DNA of 64,000 nucleotides from Xylaria sp. FL1777 (lineage: Eukaryota > Ascomycota > Sordariomycetes > Xylariales > Xylariaceae), in assembly GCA_022578965.1 (NCBI GenBank), contig MU400527.1, positions 124,001 through 188,000 on the forward strand, written 5' to 3'. Both the position numbers and the translations under genes were made by a program. Shown here piece after piece: positions 35,926 through 47,881 of the stretch (the stretch's first letter is position 1; every line of letters begins with the position of its first letter). Below the pieces are notes generated by a model, which was not told where the DNA came from, ran no database searches, and saw only the letters and a program-made list of their open reading frames with translations.

Positions 35926-36423
35926 TCAATTTCTCGTCCCTGTGTCACCATGGCGCGAACTGCTCGGATACGTGGGTCCCTGGACAGGCCAGGTGGCTGG
36001 GTGGCCGGAGATGTGAATGTGCAACGTCGGAAGCTGGTTGGTGTCTTGCGTAGTCGGCTGCGGTGGAGGCGCTGCGGGCTCGGGATCCGACGTGGACTGG
36101 CCTTGGCTATCTTCCCCGTCTGTGCTTTTTTTCCGACATATCGCGGCGCTGGTGGAGAAGGTGCGCTTCTGGATCTGAGACAGCGGCGTTGGCCCCGTCT
36201 GCATCGCGCTCGCTGGCAGCGAGGTCGGCACGGGCTTGCCGGATGCTGGGTCTCCTTGGGCTCTCGCTGCTGTGGCTGGCGCGGTGCCCATCTTCCCTAT
36301 CACGGTGGCTTGAGTCACGGTGCCGTCGTTGACGCTGGATACGGCTTCGGCGATGACGGGGCGCTTGGGCTGGAGGGAGGGCGGGGGTGGGTAGAGAGAC
36401 GGGTCTGGCTGCTCGAAAGGCAT
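35926..36423 (-). CDS. Hypothetical protein, possibly mitochondrial
   Basis: A 165-codon ORF begins MPFEQPDPSLYPPPP. It is rich in Pro, Ser, Thr and Gln, with a central RTFSTSAAICRKK motif of the kind found in fungal mitochondrial presequences. That motif would be N-terminal if translation began at an internal Met (MQTGPTPLSQ) around residue 74. No catalytic domain is recognisable. The overlapping plus-strand ORF (35851-36429) is rich in Trp, Arg and Gly, as expected for an antisense shadow, which favours the minus strand. It could be one exon of a larger gene or a chance ORF in GC-rich DNA. Confidence 0.35.
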   Translation of the reverse strand: MPFEQPDPSLYPPPPSLQPKRPVIAEAVSSVNDGTVTQATVIGKMGTAPATAARAQGDPASGKPVPTSLPASAMQTGPTPLSQIQKRTFSTSAAICRKKSTDGEDSQGQSTSDPEPAAPPPQPTTQDTNQLPTLHIHISGHPATWPVQGPTYPSSSRHGDTGTRN

Positions 36424-37437
36424 CCATGAGATGTGCCGGACGGTGGTATTCTATATTAGAAGTAAGTACGAGTGGTCAGAGATGGCAACATATTGTTATT
36501 GCCCATCGGAATCAGAAATAAAACGCACCCGCGTCTTCTGGTGACATATTCGGATGACTACAGACGATCTGCGTAGATGACCGACAACGCAATTTAGGTG
36601 AGCGCCGACGCGGAATGAGACACTCATCTTCATTTGTGCCCGGGTGCAGTTGACCTTCGATGACAATGAATACTGGCTGTTGTGGAGGCGGATGTGAAGA
36701 AAAGTGTCGCCGACGCTGGGGATAGTGAAGAAAAGTACTGTCTGGTTTGTGTTGGTAGAACGATAATCTTTCGAGAGGGAACGCGGTTGAATTGTGTGGA
36801 AGCTACAAGTGTTGGCTCGAATTAAGTGTGGCAAGAAGGAGTGCGAGGACTCAGGCTTTCCGTAGTAGTAGCTCTCATGTCCTCACAGTGAGTTTGGCTA
36901 AAATTCCATGAACAAGCAAAAGTAAATATTCCAAAAAAAACTTAGGCACATGTGTGAGTTTTCACACTTAACTCGCTCTAAAGTGTGTGTGTATGTGTGT
37001 GTGTGTGCCTAAAGTGTAAGTCATTACTTTTTTTTAGTGTTTTTTCTTTATTCATATATACATACAAGGTACTTACACATGCATACACATCTTCTAGCAC
37101 GCGCCAACTAATAAAGTAGTTGCTTACAATGGCGTCTATTCAGCTCAGTTCTTCTTCACATGTTACTTCTTTCTTAAGATGCTTATAGAGTAGTTGTGAT
37201 AAGATAGGCAATAAACTTTGTAATAACAGTAGTCCCACGATACTTGGTTTATTTAACAATAGCCCTCCTATAATGTCTATTTATTTTGTTGTCCGTAAAG
37301 ACAATATGCTACACTATGTTCATCACTGGTGCCCCTTGTCAGTCTTGCTTCGCCAATGGGCCTCGAGAGTAATCATGTAGTCCATACGCTAAGAATATTT
37401 GCTAAATCTGACCTTGCAGAGGGCAGAAGCTCTATTA
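36424..37437. other. Intergenic region with GT-rich inverted repeat
   Basis: About 1 kb. A 112-codon ORF at 36496-36834 (-) has no recognisable domain. A GT-rich imperfect inverted repeat sits at about 36950-37025. The rest is A/T-rich 3' flank of the GMC gene. Confidence 0.45.
36950..37025. repeat. GT-rich imperfect inverted repeat
   Basis: Left arm CTTAGGCACATGTGTGAG pairs imperfectly with a right arm ending GTGTGTGTGCCTAAAG. A GT dinucleotide run lies between them, so the segment could form a long hairpin. Confidence 0.55.
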
Positions 37438-39498
37438 TCAAGCAGGGGCGATAATCAGTTCGGCAGCCCTCTCTGCCACGGCATACAACGTAGCGGTGAG
37501 ATGGCCACTGAACTGCAGAGGTAATATTGACCCATCAACAACCCTGACGTTTTTCGTACCATAGACCTTCAGCTCAGGATCTACCACTCCGCCCAGTTCA
37601 CGCGACATCATCGAGGCTGTTCCAATTGGATGATGATTTGGCATTACTAGAGGGCAACAAGAATTAGTCTTTCCATTTACTAGTGGGGAGGGGCAGTGTG
37701 AGATGCTGTGTTCTGGTCAAGCGAGACTCACAGGTATCACTAATATAGCTAGTCCATTGCGCATCGGTGGCATTGAGCGGCAAGACGCTGCCCGCGGGCA
37801 AAATGCCGTCGCCAACAAGATCACTCACGGGCTTGGTGTGCCAAAACTTCTGTGCTGTACGGCCAAGTCCAATCTGTACAGTGAGGTCGAAGTCAACGAA
37901 GAAATATTTGGGGTCGATGGCGGGAGCATTGATGGCATCGACGGATGTCAAGTGAACGCTGCCCCACGAGAAGGGCAGCAAAAGCCACATGGCCGAAATG
38001 AAGACACCTTGCGAGATTGCCGTCAGTGTCTCGCCGAGCGTCACGTTCTGCTTAAAGATCAAGTCGTGCTGGACGCGGAACAGCTTTTCAACGTTTGCTG
38101 CATCGACTGCGCCGGGACTAGCTGCTGCTGCTACTTTCTTCGCCCAGTCTGGTATCTGGGCCGATGTGGATGCTTCGATGTTAGATAACTCGTCACCGAA
38201 CAGGTCCTTGGCCGTTGAGAAGGTCGCGTACGGGGCGAATCCAGACAGGCTCGACGTGTCGACGTAGCCGAGGACCGTGTTGGGCTGTTCCTGGAGGTAT
38301 TCTCCGACTCCGGGGAGGTCAATCTCCGTTTTGATTCCGAGACTATTCAGAAGACTGGTAGGTAAATACATTATTATTAGCACCACTGAAAGAAAATCCT
38401 CTAATAGACACGAGGCATAGATAGAGCTTCCATTACCTTGGGTTCCCGACGCCAGAACTCTCGAGAATGAGAGGGGATCTCAACGCGCCCGCAGACAATA
38501 TCACCTCCTTAGCAGCCGTGGCCTTGGCCAGCTCACCACTGGGAGTCACGTATTCCACCCCACTAGCGACAGCGGCCTGACCAGTCGCCGCAGAGTGCGC
38601 CCAAATTATCCTCTTGACAGTGCCCTTGATGAGCGTGAGGTTTGGTCGGTTCTCAACAGCGTAGTAGTACGAGCGAGCGGCGTCGAAACGGATATTCTGG
38701 TCCCGGTCCAGCGTCTGCGGCCAAGCGGAAAACCCGTGCACGCTCCCGGCATTGACCTCCTCGTTAAGCGGGTAGCCGAGCGCGGCCCAGCCATCGGCGG
38801 CGAGCCCGTGGAAACTGCCGTTGACGAGGGAAAAGGGGAACCCGGTGTGGACGTGGCCGGTCTCGCCGTGCACCGCGGGATCGTACGCGGCGCCGGCCGC
38901 CGTCTGCGCGGGGCTCGGGACGGTGAACCTCTCGGCCTTCTTGTAATACGGGTACAGCGCGTCCCAGTTCCAGCCCTCGTTCCCCAGGGCCTCCCACGCG
39001 TCGAACTGCGGCTTGTCGCCGCGCACATACGTCATGCCTTTAGCGCAAACACTCACACGTCCAGTTAGCCATTTATGTAAATTCGTTCGTCTGGGATGTA
39101 AACGCATCCATCGCCGGGGTGAAGAAGAAATTCTACCAGAAAACAAACCGTCGCGTACCATTGATCGTGCTCGTCCCCCCGATGGCCTTGCCGGCGTGCC
39201 ACGGGATCGTGCGGTTGCCCGCGGCCGGCTGCGGCGTCGTCGTGTACTGCCAGTCTATCGACGTCCCGTACGCCACGGTGAACAGGCTCGGGTCCGTCAC
39301 GTTGACGTTGTCCCGCACGTCCTCGCCCGGCTCGATCACCGCCACCCGGATCTTGGGGTTCGCCGAGAGCCGGTTCGCGAGCACCAGGCCGCAGGTGCCG
39401 GCGCCCGCGATGATGTAGTCGAACGTCTCGCCGCATGCCACTGCCCGGGCGCTTCCTATCGCGAGCAAGACGCCCGCGGGGAGTACTGAGGCCCTCAT
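37438..39498 (-). CDS. Secreted GMC-family FAD oxidoreductase
   Basis: Exons 39498-39159, 39037-38437, 38354-37732 and 37646-37438 join in phase to give 590 aa. Residues 1-22 form a signal peptide (MRASVLPAGVLLAIGSARAV). The FAD-binding Rossmann motif GAGTCG is at 32-37, with the acidic partner in VAVIEPGED. The GMC signature around WHAGKAIGGTSTINGMTYVRG follows. The C-terminal active-site region has NHHPIGTASM (about 525-534) and a second conserved His570 in SGHLTATLYAVAERAA. GMC enzymes oxidise alcohols or sugars and often supply hydrogen peroxide outside the cell (glucose oxidase, aryl-alcohol oxidase). The substrate cannot be fixed here. A TATATAT stretch lies 178 nt upstream. The 5' half is GC-rich compared with its flanks, which opens long antisense frames. 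Confidence 0.92.
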
Positions 39499-40773
39499 TC
39501 TGTGTCGATTCTCCGCGGTGAAAAATGTCGATGTGCCCCCTTCCGTCTTGGAGCTGAGTTGTAGTAAAATAACGGGGTCAAACCGACCTACCGTGGGCTT
39601 TCCGGTGCCCTAAGTAGTCGACGTACGGATCCATCGCTGTCCATCGTAAATGCGAGCTGGCGCTCCCACCGCTCGTATATATCCTCGTAGCTCGGTGAAA
39701 GGGCCGATTGAACTCGGTGAATCTGCGCTCCTCCCGGTGCTGGGAACACATTGTAGCTGGGGTAAACTTGGGGATTTGAGGAGACGTTGGAGAAGTCCTC
39801 CTCCGCATTAAGTAAGGTGTGGGGAAATGTCGGCCTTTGAGTTCAGGATCTTAGACACTATTAGATAACTAAGGTTAGGTAAGTCAGAGAAGGATCATTC
39901 ATCCGTCTCTAGACTTGGGTATTGGACCATAGTCGAGTTCATCCGAGGCTACTGCAAAAATTGGGATCAGATGAGGAAAAAGAAAAAGATGTTGTATTGT
40001 AAATGGAGGTAGGCCTGTCAGCCACCCAAATACGGTAGTACTAACTAGCCTTACACCTCCCCTCTCAGGCTATACACCTATTAGACTTGCCAACTATTGT
40101 GTGTGTGCGTACGTTACTTTTAATCTGTCACTGGCAAGCCATCAGCTGACACTGATCTAAGTGCTCATGTTGCGAGATTCCGACTTCGAGTTACGGTCTC
40201 GCGGATGAGAGTGGGGATGAGTATTACCACCGACATGGTGCCGAGCTAATTGTTGAAGCCATAGAACTAGGTTGCTACTATATCTAGACTCGCCATATCA
40301 TAATGATCGTGTAATCATGGTGACGTTCTCCTCGAACTTGTTGCCCCAAAGGCGGTCTGTGATGGCGAAGAAGGAAATTTGTTCGGGGTTACTAAGTTAC
40401 TATGTAGACAGTCGGTGGAAGAAAAACACCGAGGTACCGTGCTCGAGTCGTACCACTCGTAGTAAGCTAAGATGGTATAATATCATAATACGAACAATAG
40501 AACGAGTTCATAATGGGACTAAGAGAATAAGTTGCGAATCCAGTCGTTATTTGGTATATACTTCGATACCTGGGTATAAAATCCGACTTGTATCATGAAC
40601 GATATGATATATACAAGAATCTGCCATGATATACCGGTAGGTATGTATGCACAATTGACACACAAGTTGGACCGGGAGGGGTCCAATAGTCATCCTTTAT
40701 TCTTCTGCATCCTCTTCCACCTAGATCTTATAAGTGGGAAGGTGCCAATGAGGAGATATGGACTCTGCTAATC
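39499..40773. other. Region between GMC and RNase genes
   Basis: The first 200 bp holds the GMC promoter, with a TATATAT stretch at 39676-39682. Most of 39840-40770 is A/T-leaning without recognisable genes; a 108-codon ORF at 40272 (+) has no domain. The end is the RNase 3' flank. Confidence 0.5.
39676..39682 (-). promoter_or_regulatory. Candidate TATA element of the GMC gene
   Basis: TATATAT lies about 180 nt upstream of the GMC start codon. Confidence 0.4.
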
Positions 40774-41403
40774 CTAAGTGCATCCGACGAAGTCGTTTCC
40801 GCTCGCGCCAGTATGGGTGATGGCATCCTGGAAGTTGCCGTCGCCGTCGAAGACGACACGGTCGGCGCCGGGCTGGCCGCCGGTGTAGACCTTATAGGAG
40901 CTCAGGATCGGGAACTCGTACCACGGGCCCGCGTCGGGGAAGTCGAAGCCTTCGTAGTTGTTGTATTGATGGGGGTAGTCTTGGTCGCCTATATTATGAA
41001 GTTGAATTAGCAAGCGATTCGCACCCTAGCTATTCATTGTTTTTCCTCTATTTTTTCTTTCTTTCCCTTTTTGGGGGGGTATTCTGCCAAATACACAATA
41101 GGCATCCTTGACTTCAGTATCGGTAGTCAGGGGACCAGCAAAACCGGAAGACGTACCGACTGTCTGGCCATCCTTATAGTACCCGTAACCCTGTGACACG
41201 GCTTCATCGAGGTCCGACTGGTAGTAGCAGACGCTGCCGCAGGTCTTGACGCAAGTCTCCTTTTTATCTATAGCAGCGCCGGAGACGGTTACGGCAGACA
41301 CGGCCGCGAGGATGATCGGGAAGATCTAGTTGCTGATCAGTATCCCAATGACAAACCTATTGTAGCATGGATGGAAGATGATCCATACCTTGGAGCCGAA
41401 CAT
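40774..41403 (-). CDS. Secreted guanyl-specific ribonuclease (RNase T1/F1 family)
   Basis: Exons 41403-41389, 41325-41157 and 40988-40774 join in phase to give 132 aa. The first coding exon is only 15 nt (MFGSK). A signal peptide covers about residues 1-21 ([16 protein letters not shown]). The mature part has the T1/F1 pattern [14 protein letters not shown], then [30 protein letters not shown] and [15 protein letters not shown]. Residues equivalent to the T1 active site are visible: Tyr66, His68, Glu86, Arg105 and His120. Cysteines at 30, 34, 38 and 131 fit family disulfides. These enzymes cut single-stranded RNA after G outside the cell. The second intron is 168 nt, long for the window, but the spliced VG-DQDYPH junction has exactly the family spacing. 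It has none of the long basic loops that mark ribotoxins. Confidence 0.93.
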
Positions 41404-42769
41404 AGTGAAATCTCAAGGGAAGACAACGACGTATGCACAAGAGAGTGGGTGCGTGTATAGGAGGCGGTCGGTAGGCTTGGGAACTCAGAAGTCGACAACA
41501 ACTATACTACGACCGGATCACAGCGCTCTTATATACCGCGCGACGCAACACCCTCACATGTGCACTCACCAGCCCCGCCAAACAGGCTCGTGGAGTCAAG
41601 CTAACTGCCGCAGGGTCTCGCGCTCATCCAACCTTATCTCTCGCTCCATGCACATGGTCACATCGGCTGGCGGGAACAATGCAGAAACTCCTGCGCTATG
41701 AGGTGAGGTTAAAGACTGGACCCGACGCCATGAAACGCGGAACAGCGGGCTAAGACGGCGCTGATTACGACTTCAGACCTTCCCGATTGATTGCCCAGCT
41801 CCGTCAACCGGGCCGGTATCTGTCTGGCCGGCCACGCATCTTCATTGTGGTGTGCATATGATATGCATATCTACAATGCATGAAATTAGACATAAAATCA
41901 ATCGCATTTCACGAAGCGGGTTGTGACCCTTAAATTCAAGAAAGGGATTTCCCTATTCGCACAGAGCACGAGAGGAAACGGGTAGAGATTTGAGGGTAAA
42001 CAAAGTCTCAGATGGCGACCACAACCGGCTGTTTCTCTGCTCTGATTGGCAGGAGGCTCGCAACTGGCAGTCTTAGGGATCATCGTCGCCCGGCATGTCC
42101 ACCTGCCTATATCGACTTGAGATCGACTTTATGGGTCAGACTGGGCCGGGGACTGTCAAATCCGTGTCCTGGCGATCTCACGGGAAAGCGGCTGACAAGT
42201 GCAATCATTTGGGCAAAAAAAACTCCCTGCACCTCTGAGATTAGACTTTACGGCGCCGAGAGGTTGAAGAAGAGGTTATACTGTGCACGAATGAGGTTAT
42301 CGTTATGTGCTCCATAAAGAGCTCCAGGCGCTAATGCTTATCTGATATACATGTACCAGTATGCCATGATGACTACGGTAGTGCAGTTTGTATGATTACC
42401 CAGATGGCGCGGCGCGATTAGTCTAGCTCCATCTAGATACACTGCACACATACACCAACAACGTCACACTAGAAGTCATGTACCACATCAGTAATCAGGC
42501 AAGTGTCTCCAAGAGTTTCTCCTTACCAAGACAAAGTGGCATGAAACTAGTTCTCACGAATACGAAATCATTGAACGCGCTGCTTGAGATGGGTATCATG
42601 TGGTATATTGATGAACTATTGATGTGTGTAAGAGATGCAACTCTAGGCCATGTTTTAATTATTACAGTATGCTATGCCCAAGGGGGAACTGCTACCGCAG
42701 CTCACTGCTTGATCTACAAGTGGACGCTGGAGGCACCAGGTACCAAGTACTATTCGCTGGCAGTATGAT
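41404..42769. other. Region between RNase and peptide transporter genes
   Basis: RNase promoter sequence (TATATAAG at 41535-41528) is followed by 1.2 kb with no recognisable gene. ORFs at 42012-42317 and 42478-42768 (+) have no domain. The end is the 3' flank of the transporter. Confidence 0.5.
41528..41535 (-). promoter_or_regulatory. TATA box of the RNase gene
   Basis: TATATAAG reads on the minus strand about 125 nt upstream of the RNase start codon, a plausible core promoter distance for a regulated secreted-protein gene. Confidence 0.55.
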
Positions 42770-44808
42770 TTACTGCTTTTGAGAAATCATCATCTCCTCG
42801 TTATCGGCGATGGGAGCCGGGTGGTTTACACTCTTGTTGGCCTCGTTCTCCCCAACCACACTCTTGGTGCCCGTGCTATCCAAAAGGGCAGCCTGGTTCT
42901 GACTGAGAGTGTATTCCTCTTGGTCGATGTGACGGAAGGTGAAGTAGAAGATGACAGTGAGGATAGCGCCAGCGATGGCTGAGCCGCCAAAGTCCCAGAT
43001 CAGGTGAGGGTCGGTAATGACCGATGAAGCGGCGAGACCGATGGCGTAAGCGATAGCAGTGTTGAACAGGTTGATGGCAGATACGAGACCTCTCATGTTA
43101 ACGGGAGCACGCGAGTAAGCGATACCGTAAGCAGGAACATTGATAAACAGTTCAGAGATACCACCAATGGCGTATGGGATGGCTATCCACCAAATGGTAA
43201 TCGGAGCAACACCATCTCCGATTTTGCAGTCGCTAGTGGCCATATAACCGCAAGGCGACAATTTGTATGCGTAGTACTGGATGACGGTGTAGCCGACGCC
43301 ACCAATAGTAGACAGTGCGAGACCCGTGGTGATACGGGCAACGGGACCGTAGTGAATGTTCAACCTCCGTAGTAACGGGTACAAGCCGTAGTTTAGTACG
43401 GGTGCAAAAGCAATGATACTTAGAGAGTTGAAGTTCGAGATGACGTCGTTGGGCACACCGTCAGTCCTCAGAGCAGTGGTCAAGAAGCTGGCGGCAGAGC
43501 CGATACCATTGTCGTTAAGGAACTGGATGGGGAAGAAGGAGAAGATACCGGTAGCCTGGAAAGCGCGGCGGACGTCGTCAACAAAGGCATCGTTCCATCG
43601 AGTCTGGATGTTTAGGCCGGCCTTCTCGATTTCACTGGGCTTGGCGAGATCCCAGAATCCTCCGCGACCAATTCGCTTGATACCTCCACGTCGAATAACA
43701 ACGCCGAGAACACGGAATACGTTGGCAAGATCGCTTCCTCCTGGGGGGTGGAGGATCAAGCGCTTGTAGAGGAACCAGAGGAGGAATGGTAGAGGAATGT
43801 AAAGAAGAAGGGGAAGGAGGAAAGCCAAGTACCACCCGACGTATTTCTCTGCGTATGAAGTGGCGACACCAAAGAAGCCACCGACGTTGATGAGTAGATA
43901 AAACCACAACATAACACGCTCGGTTGTGGATTCTGGGTCTTGGATGACACGCTCGCCGCTGGCAAGGGTAATGACTGTGGGACGGGTATTCGTCATCTGA
44001 TCAAGCAGCAACGGCGAAACATTGGGCTTGAACATGGCAGCACCAATGGACAGAACGTAAACTGAGATGAAGTAGGGGACCTTGGCTGTACCGGCAGCGA
44101 GAAGCTGCTTTGAGCCAGCGGCAATCATCAGAACGTGAGCAATACCGAACACTCCGACACCGTAGCAGATGATCCTGAATCGACCAAACCTAGTATCGGA
44201 CAGGTAACCAAAGACTAGCGGAAGAGCGTAGGCCAGGAAGTTGAAGGACTGGGTCACAGCATTGGCCACGACCGTTCCCATACCCAATGCACCGGCCGTG
44301 TCCTGGGTACCTCGGGCTGGGGCACCGTAACCATTTCCACCCGGAGGTACTATGTGGGGAGCCGTGTTAGTCTCCACGATATAAACTAGAAACAATGGTG
44401 CTGAGGTCGACGAAGCTTTGCGATGGCTTCCGTCTCAGGATTAGAACTTACGGGGTCGGTTCACGTAGTTCGAAATCAGCGGCTGCACACCGTAGAACGA
44501 GGCACGTTCGCAAAACTCGACAATGCAGATCAAGTAAGCGACCACTGGTAAGCTGCCCGGAACTCGGCGCAAGGTCTCGAGTTCCTCTGGTGTCGGCTTC
44601 CCCTCGTAGTCCGCCTCCATGAGGGCCGGGTCATGGTAGACATTGTGCTTGTCCTCTGGAGGGGTGTGAGAAATCTTCTCGTCCCCCGTGGACACATGTT
44701 CGAGATCGCTCGAGCTCCCTGGAAATAAAGGTCAGCCAACTCCTTCACAGCTAGCTCTGCGTACTAACGGCCCTCGACAGGGCTCATCAACAAGGCTCAC
44801 TCACCCAT
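42770..44808 (-). CDS. PTR2-type peptide transporter (POT family)
   Basis: Exons 44808-44805, 44718-44452 and 44349-42770 join in phase to give 616 aa. The first coding exon is just ATGG, followed by a GTGAGT donor; it joins to give MGSSSDLEHVSTGDEK. POT/PTR landmarks are CERASFYGVQPLISNYVNRP in the first membrane segment, the loop PPGGNGYGAPARGTQ, and FGYLSDTRFGRFRII after the second segment. Later blocks include MFKPNVSPLLLDQ, FYLLINVGGFFGVATSY and a C-terminal block with SELFINVPAYGIAYSRAP. About 12 membrane spans are expected. Family members import di- and tripeptides with protons at the plasma membrane. If the 4-nt exon is not used, an internal GTG or ATG start would lose the N-terminal tail. 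Confidence 0.93.
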
Positions 44809-45129
44809 GGTCGAAGTCGTCTGAAGGAAAAATAGGCTTGGCAGACGTGTCAGCGCGTGGCAGGTAGAGAAAGGACGAGGAACGAGGATAAGAGCAGCAG
44901 AGGGCACGCGACGGATTTTATGTAGGACAATGGAAATGTAAAGCACGCAGCAGGCAGGGCTGCCACCCCCCGGGATGCACTCCGCAGAGGACTAATGTAC
45001 TATCAAGGTTCCGGTGGGCATGATAGGCTTGATAGGGCAATCACTGAGTAAACTTAAGATTGATGAAGGAGGTACTTACGCTGACACCAGGTACCAACAG
45101 CCTACTACACAGTACGTACCGAGCAGGCA

Positions 45130-45175
45130 TGTGTGTGTACTTAAGTGTGTGTAAGTGTGTGTAAGTAAGTGTGTA
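45130..45175 (+). repeat. GT/GTAA-rich low-complexity tract
   Basis: Alternating GTGTGT and GTAAGT units lie upstream of the peptide transporter. Confidence 0.75.
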
Positions 45176-46053
45176 GGTATACTATATTCCGTACTACTGT
45201 AGGTGTACCACCCCACCAAACTAGCGGGGGTCCCCTGCACCGAGGACAGCCAGTAGCGTGCTGCCGTCTCGACTCAGCTCGTTTTCCTTCTTTGCTCGGT
45301 GGATAATGAGCCGGCCGAGGTGGCACCGGCTATATTTCCCAATCAGGGAGGTGTCGTTACTTTGTCTGATTATATCTCCGATCTGGACTGGCTCCAACCC
45401 GCGGTCGAGATATGGCATTCGCGCCTCGACCAACGAGACTTCTCGTAATGGCTATTTGGAACCACACTAGATGGGATCCGTCAGTTGATAGGCATTGATT
45501 GACCAGTGGTATCTCGAGCCGTCCGCAGGGATCTGCATCGAAGCTCCAGAGAATATTCATAGAAACGCTAGCGACTCCTTAGCATGATAACGGCGATGGC
45601 GCAACATCACGAAGCAAGCAGGCAGAGCACCACCAGGTCTGACCAGGCATGGTCGGTGATAAGAGGGAGCTGACCATGTGGCGATTGTCAAGCTTCTGCC
45701 AAGTCGGGTTGGCGCAGACGTTACATCCTCGACTGAGACAAGCTTTCGCCGAGGCCGATAGGATTTCTTTGTCCGCGCTCGAAACCGTCTTGGGACCGGG
45801 TCCTGAACGACGACAGTCCTTCGATGGCAAATTGATGCCATCGCAACAGTCCTTTCATTCACGAGGTCAGCAGACACTATGCCACAAAAGTCCCCCACCT
45901 GGAGTATCCTAGTAGGAATCAACTTCCGCTTTCGAGCAGCCTGGCCCTGATAACAGAACCACTATTCTGGACTAGGAGAAAGGAGAGAGGCGGACTGAAC
46001 GGCACGAAACAAAGTTCTACAGCATACCCTACTGTATTATACTGTACGCCACC

Positions 46054-46065
46054 TACCTATAGGTA
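46054..46065. repeat. TACCTATAGGTA palindrome
   Basis: This 12-bp perfect inverted repeat is a TA-centred variant of the dispersed TACCTAGGTA family. Confidence 0.75.
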
Positions 46066-47881
46066 CTTCCGTAGTGTAGAATATTATATGTGACTAGTAA
46101 GTATCTTAGCGGCGCTACACAGTGTGGTGAACTCCACTCTACCGCGCTCGGATGGCTCCATTTAGATAGTCCCATTGGATGGTCCACTGGATACTAGTGG
46201 ACCCAGCAGGTCCCCCTCCCCCAACTCCAGATGTATGCGTAAGACGCGGCCCTGGTTCACTTACATGTACATTCAGTAGGTAGTAGATACCCTCCTCTAC
46301 TAACTACTAAAGTGTTTCTTGGCTCCTACTGAGTATAGAAAATCATATTACTGCGCGAATTAAAACTAACACGATACGACTGTAACTACGCATACAGCAA
46401 GTAAATAATACATGCTGCACCTGCACCAGACTATACTCGTCCAAGGAAGAAAGAATACTAGTGCGCCAGGACTCACCTTACCGACTGCCCGGTTCCCGCC
46501 CAGTCGAGGATGCAAATGCCATGAGGTTTGGACCACGAGTAATGCTAGATCCTTCTCAGCCTCCCACTATTTGCCACGATTCCCACTACCTAATGAGATA
46601 GCAATATCCGTTATCAGCAGCTACGTGTACACCACTAAGTACGGGTAGACGTGAGAACTGCTACATAGGTAGAGAGGGCACCAACATCGCCACCTACGCA
46701 GACCACTGAGCGGTGATGGTGCCATGCCAGTTAGGCGAAACTCGGAGGCGACTACGCAGTACATGTACGCCGGGCAAACAATGTGCGCTACGGGTTACAG
46801 TCTGGAGCATACAGAGTCCCATCTACGTAGTACAGAGTCCATGAACCGAGACAAGATAGATGAATCCAAATCATACATGAGGATGCACTGAAGTAGTAGG
46901 TATACTGATACCAGACTCTCTACATAATGCACTTTCTTTACCAAAACCAGGTCGCTTTGCGGCGTGGTATGTACACTAGTGTAGGCAGGCTACTAGACCG
47001 CATGTGTTGGTTATCATACGAGGCCGAAAGATCCCCTGCATCATGTTGGCTGTCAACCATATACGGTAGTGTAGCGTACTGCGTAGTGTAGCGTAGCGTA
47101 GATGTATCACGCAGTATACATGCGGCGGGATCTTGTTGTGCTGGTCTACTATAGTGTAAGTACGCGTATGTACTTACTTAAGTGTATTGCTTCGCATGTG
47201 ATCCGCGTCTATTGGAAGACGCTACTGTAGGTCAATGGGTATGCGGGGACATCCTCCTGCGCTCCTGAGCTGATTGATACATGATTTCTCACCACCGGCT
47301 CAGCTTACAGCACAACGAGGTGTACCTCGCCTTCGAGTATATTTGCACTTCCTGTAGGTAATCATTGTTAAAAGCCATACGATTGGCGCGAAACCTTGTT
47401 TGCCATGTTACACAACATGGCAAATATTAGGTACTAGGAAAGAAAGGCTAAGCATCATACATATTACCTACCTAGGGAGTAGGACACCAACAATACCTAC
47501 CTACTAAAAGCCTAAATGCGTTATCTCAGCCTGCGCGATGGATAAATTAACTCACCAACAAGGCTTCGACTTGGCGTGTTAACCAACATTCCAATATTCC
47601 AACCCAATGGCCCAGAGCTACTACACGAGATAGTCGTACAACTTTTTCCATCTCGACTCAACCCCCAATCGCCACCCTCTACACTAGACGATAGCTTCGG
47701 GTTACTCGGCGGACTTTCGCTATTGTAGAACGGGTAGATCCCCCGAACCGTCTATAAGCGACGAATACTGTTAGTTTGGCGTGCATGCCCTAGTGGATGG
47801 ACTAAGGGCACTCACCGTTGAAAGTCTAGGCACACAAAGGGTTATCAAATGGAAAATCATTGATCGTTCGAACAATCTAGC

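Larger units (their letters stand above)
44809..47881. other. Left part of the 8.3-kb gene-poor region
   Basis: I find no gene. ORFs of up to 121 codons (45557-45922 -, 45649-45912 +) overlap each other on both strands and lack domains. Visible elements are a GT/GTAA-rich tract at 45130-45175, the palindrome at 46054-46065, a GTAGC/GTAGT-rich patch at about 47069-47105 and a TACCTACC cluster at 47463-47510. The first few hundred bases are the promoter of the transporter. Confidence 0.5.

Noticed and set aside
35851..36429. 192-codon plus-strand ORF rich in Trp, Arg and Gly
   Set aside because: Its composition is that of the reverse complement of a Pro/Ser/Thr-rich frame, with no recognisable domain.
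38595..39489. Plus-strand ORFs of 157-158 codons in the GMC gene
   Set aside because: They are antisense shadows of GC-rich codons in a well-supported oxidoreductase.
40774..41403. Ribotoxin (sarcin-like) reading of the ribonuclease
   Set aside because: The protein has the length and spacing of RNase T1/F1 and lacks the long basic loops of ribotoxins.
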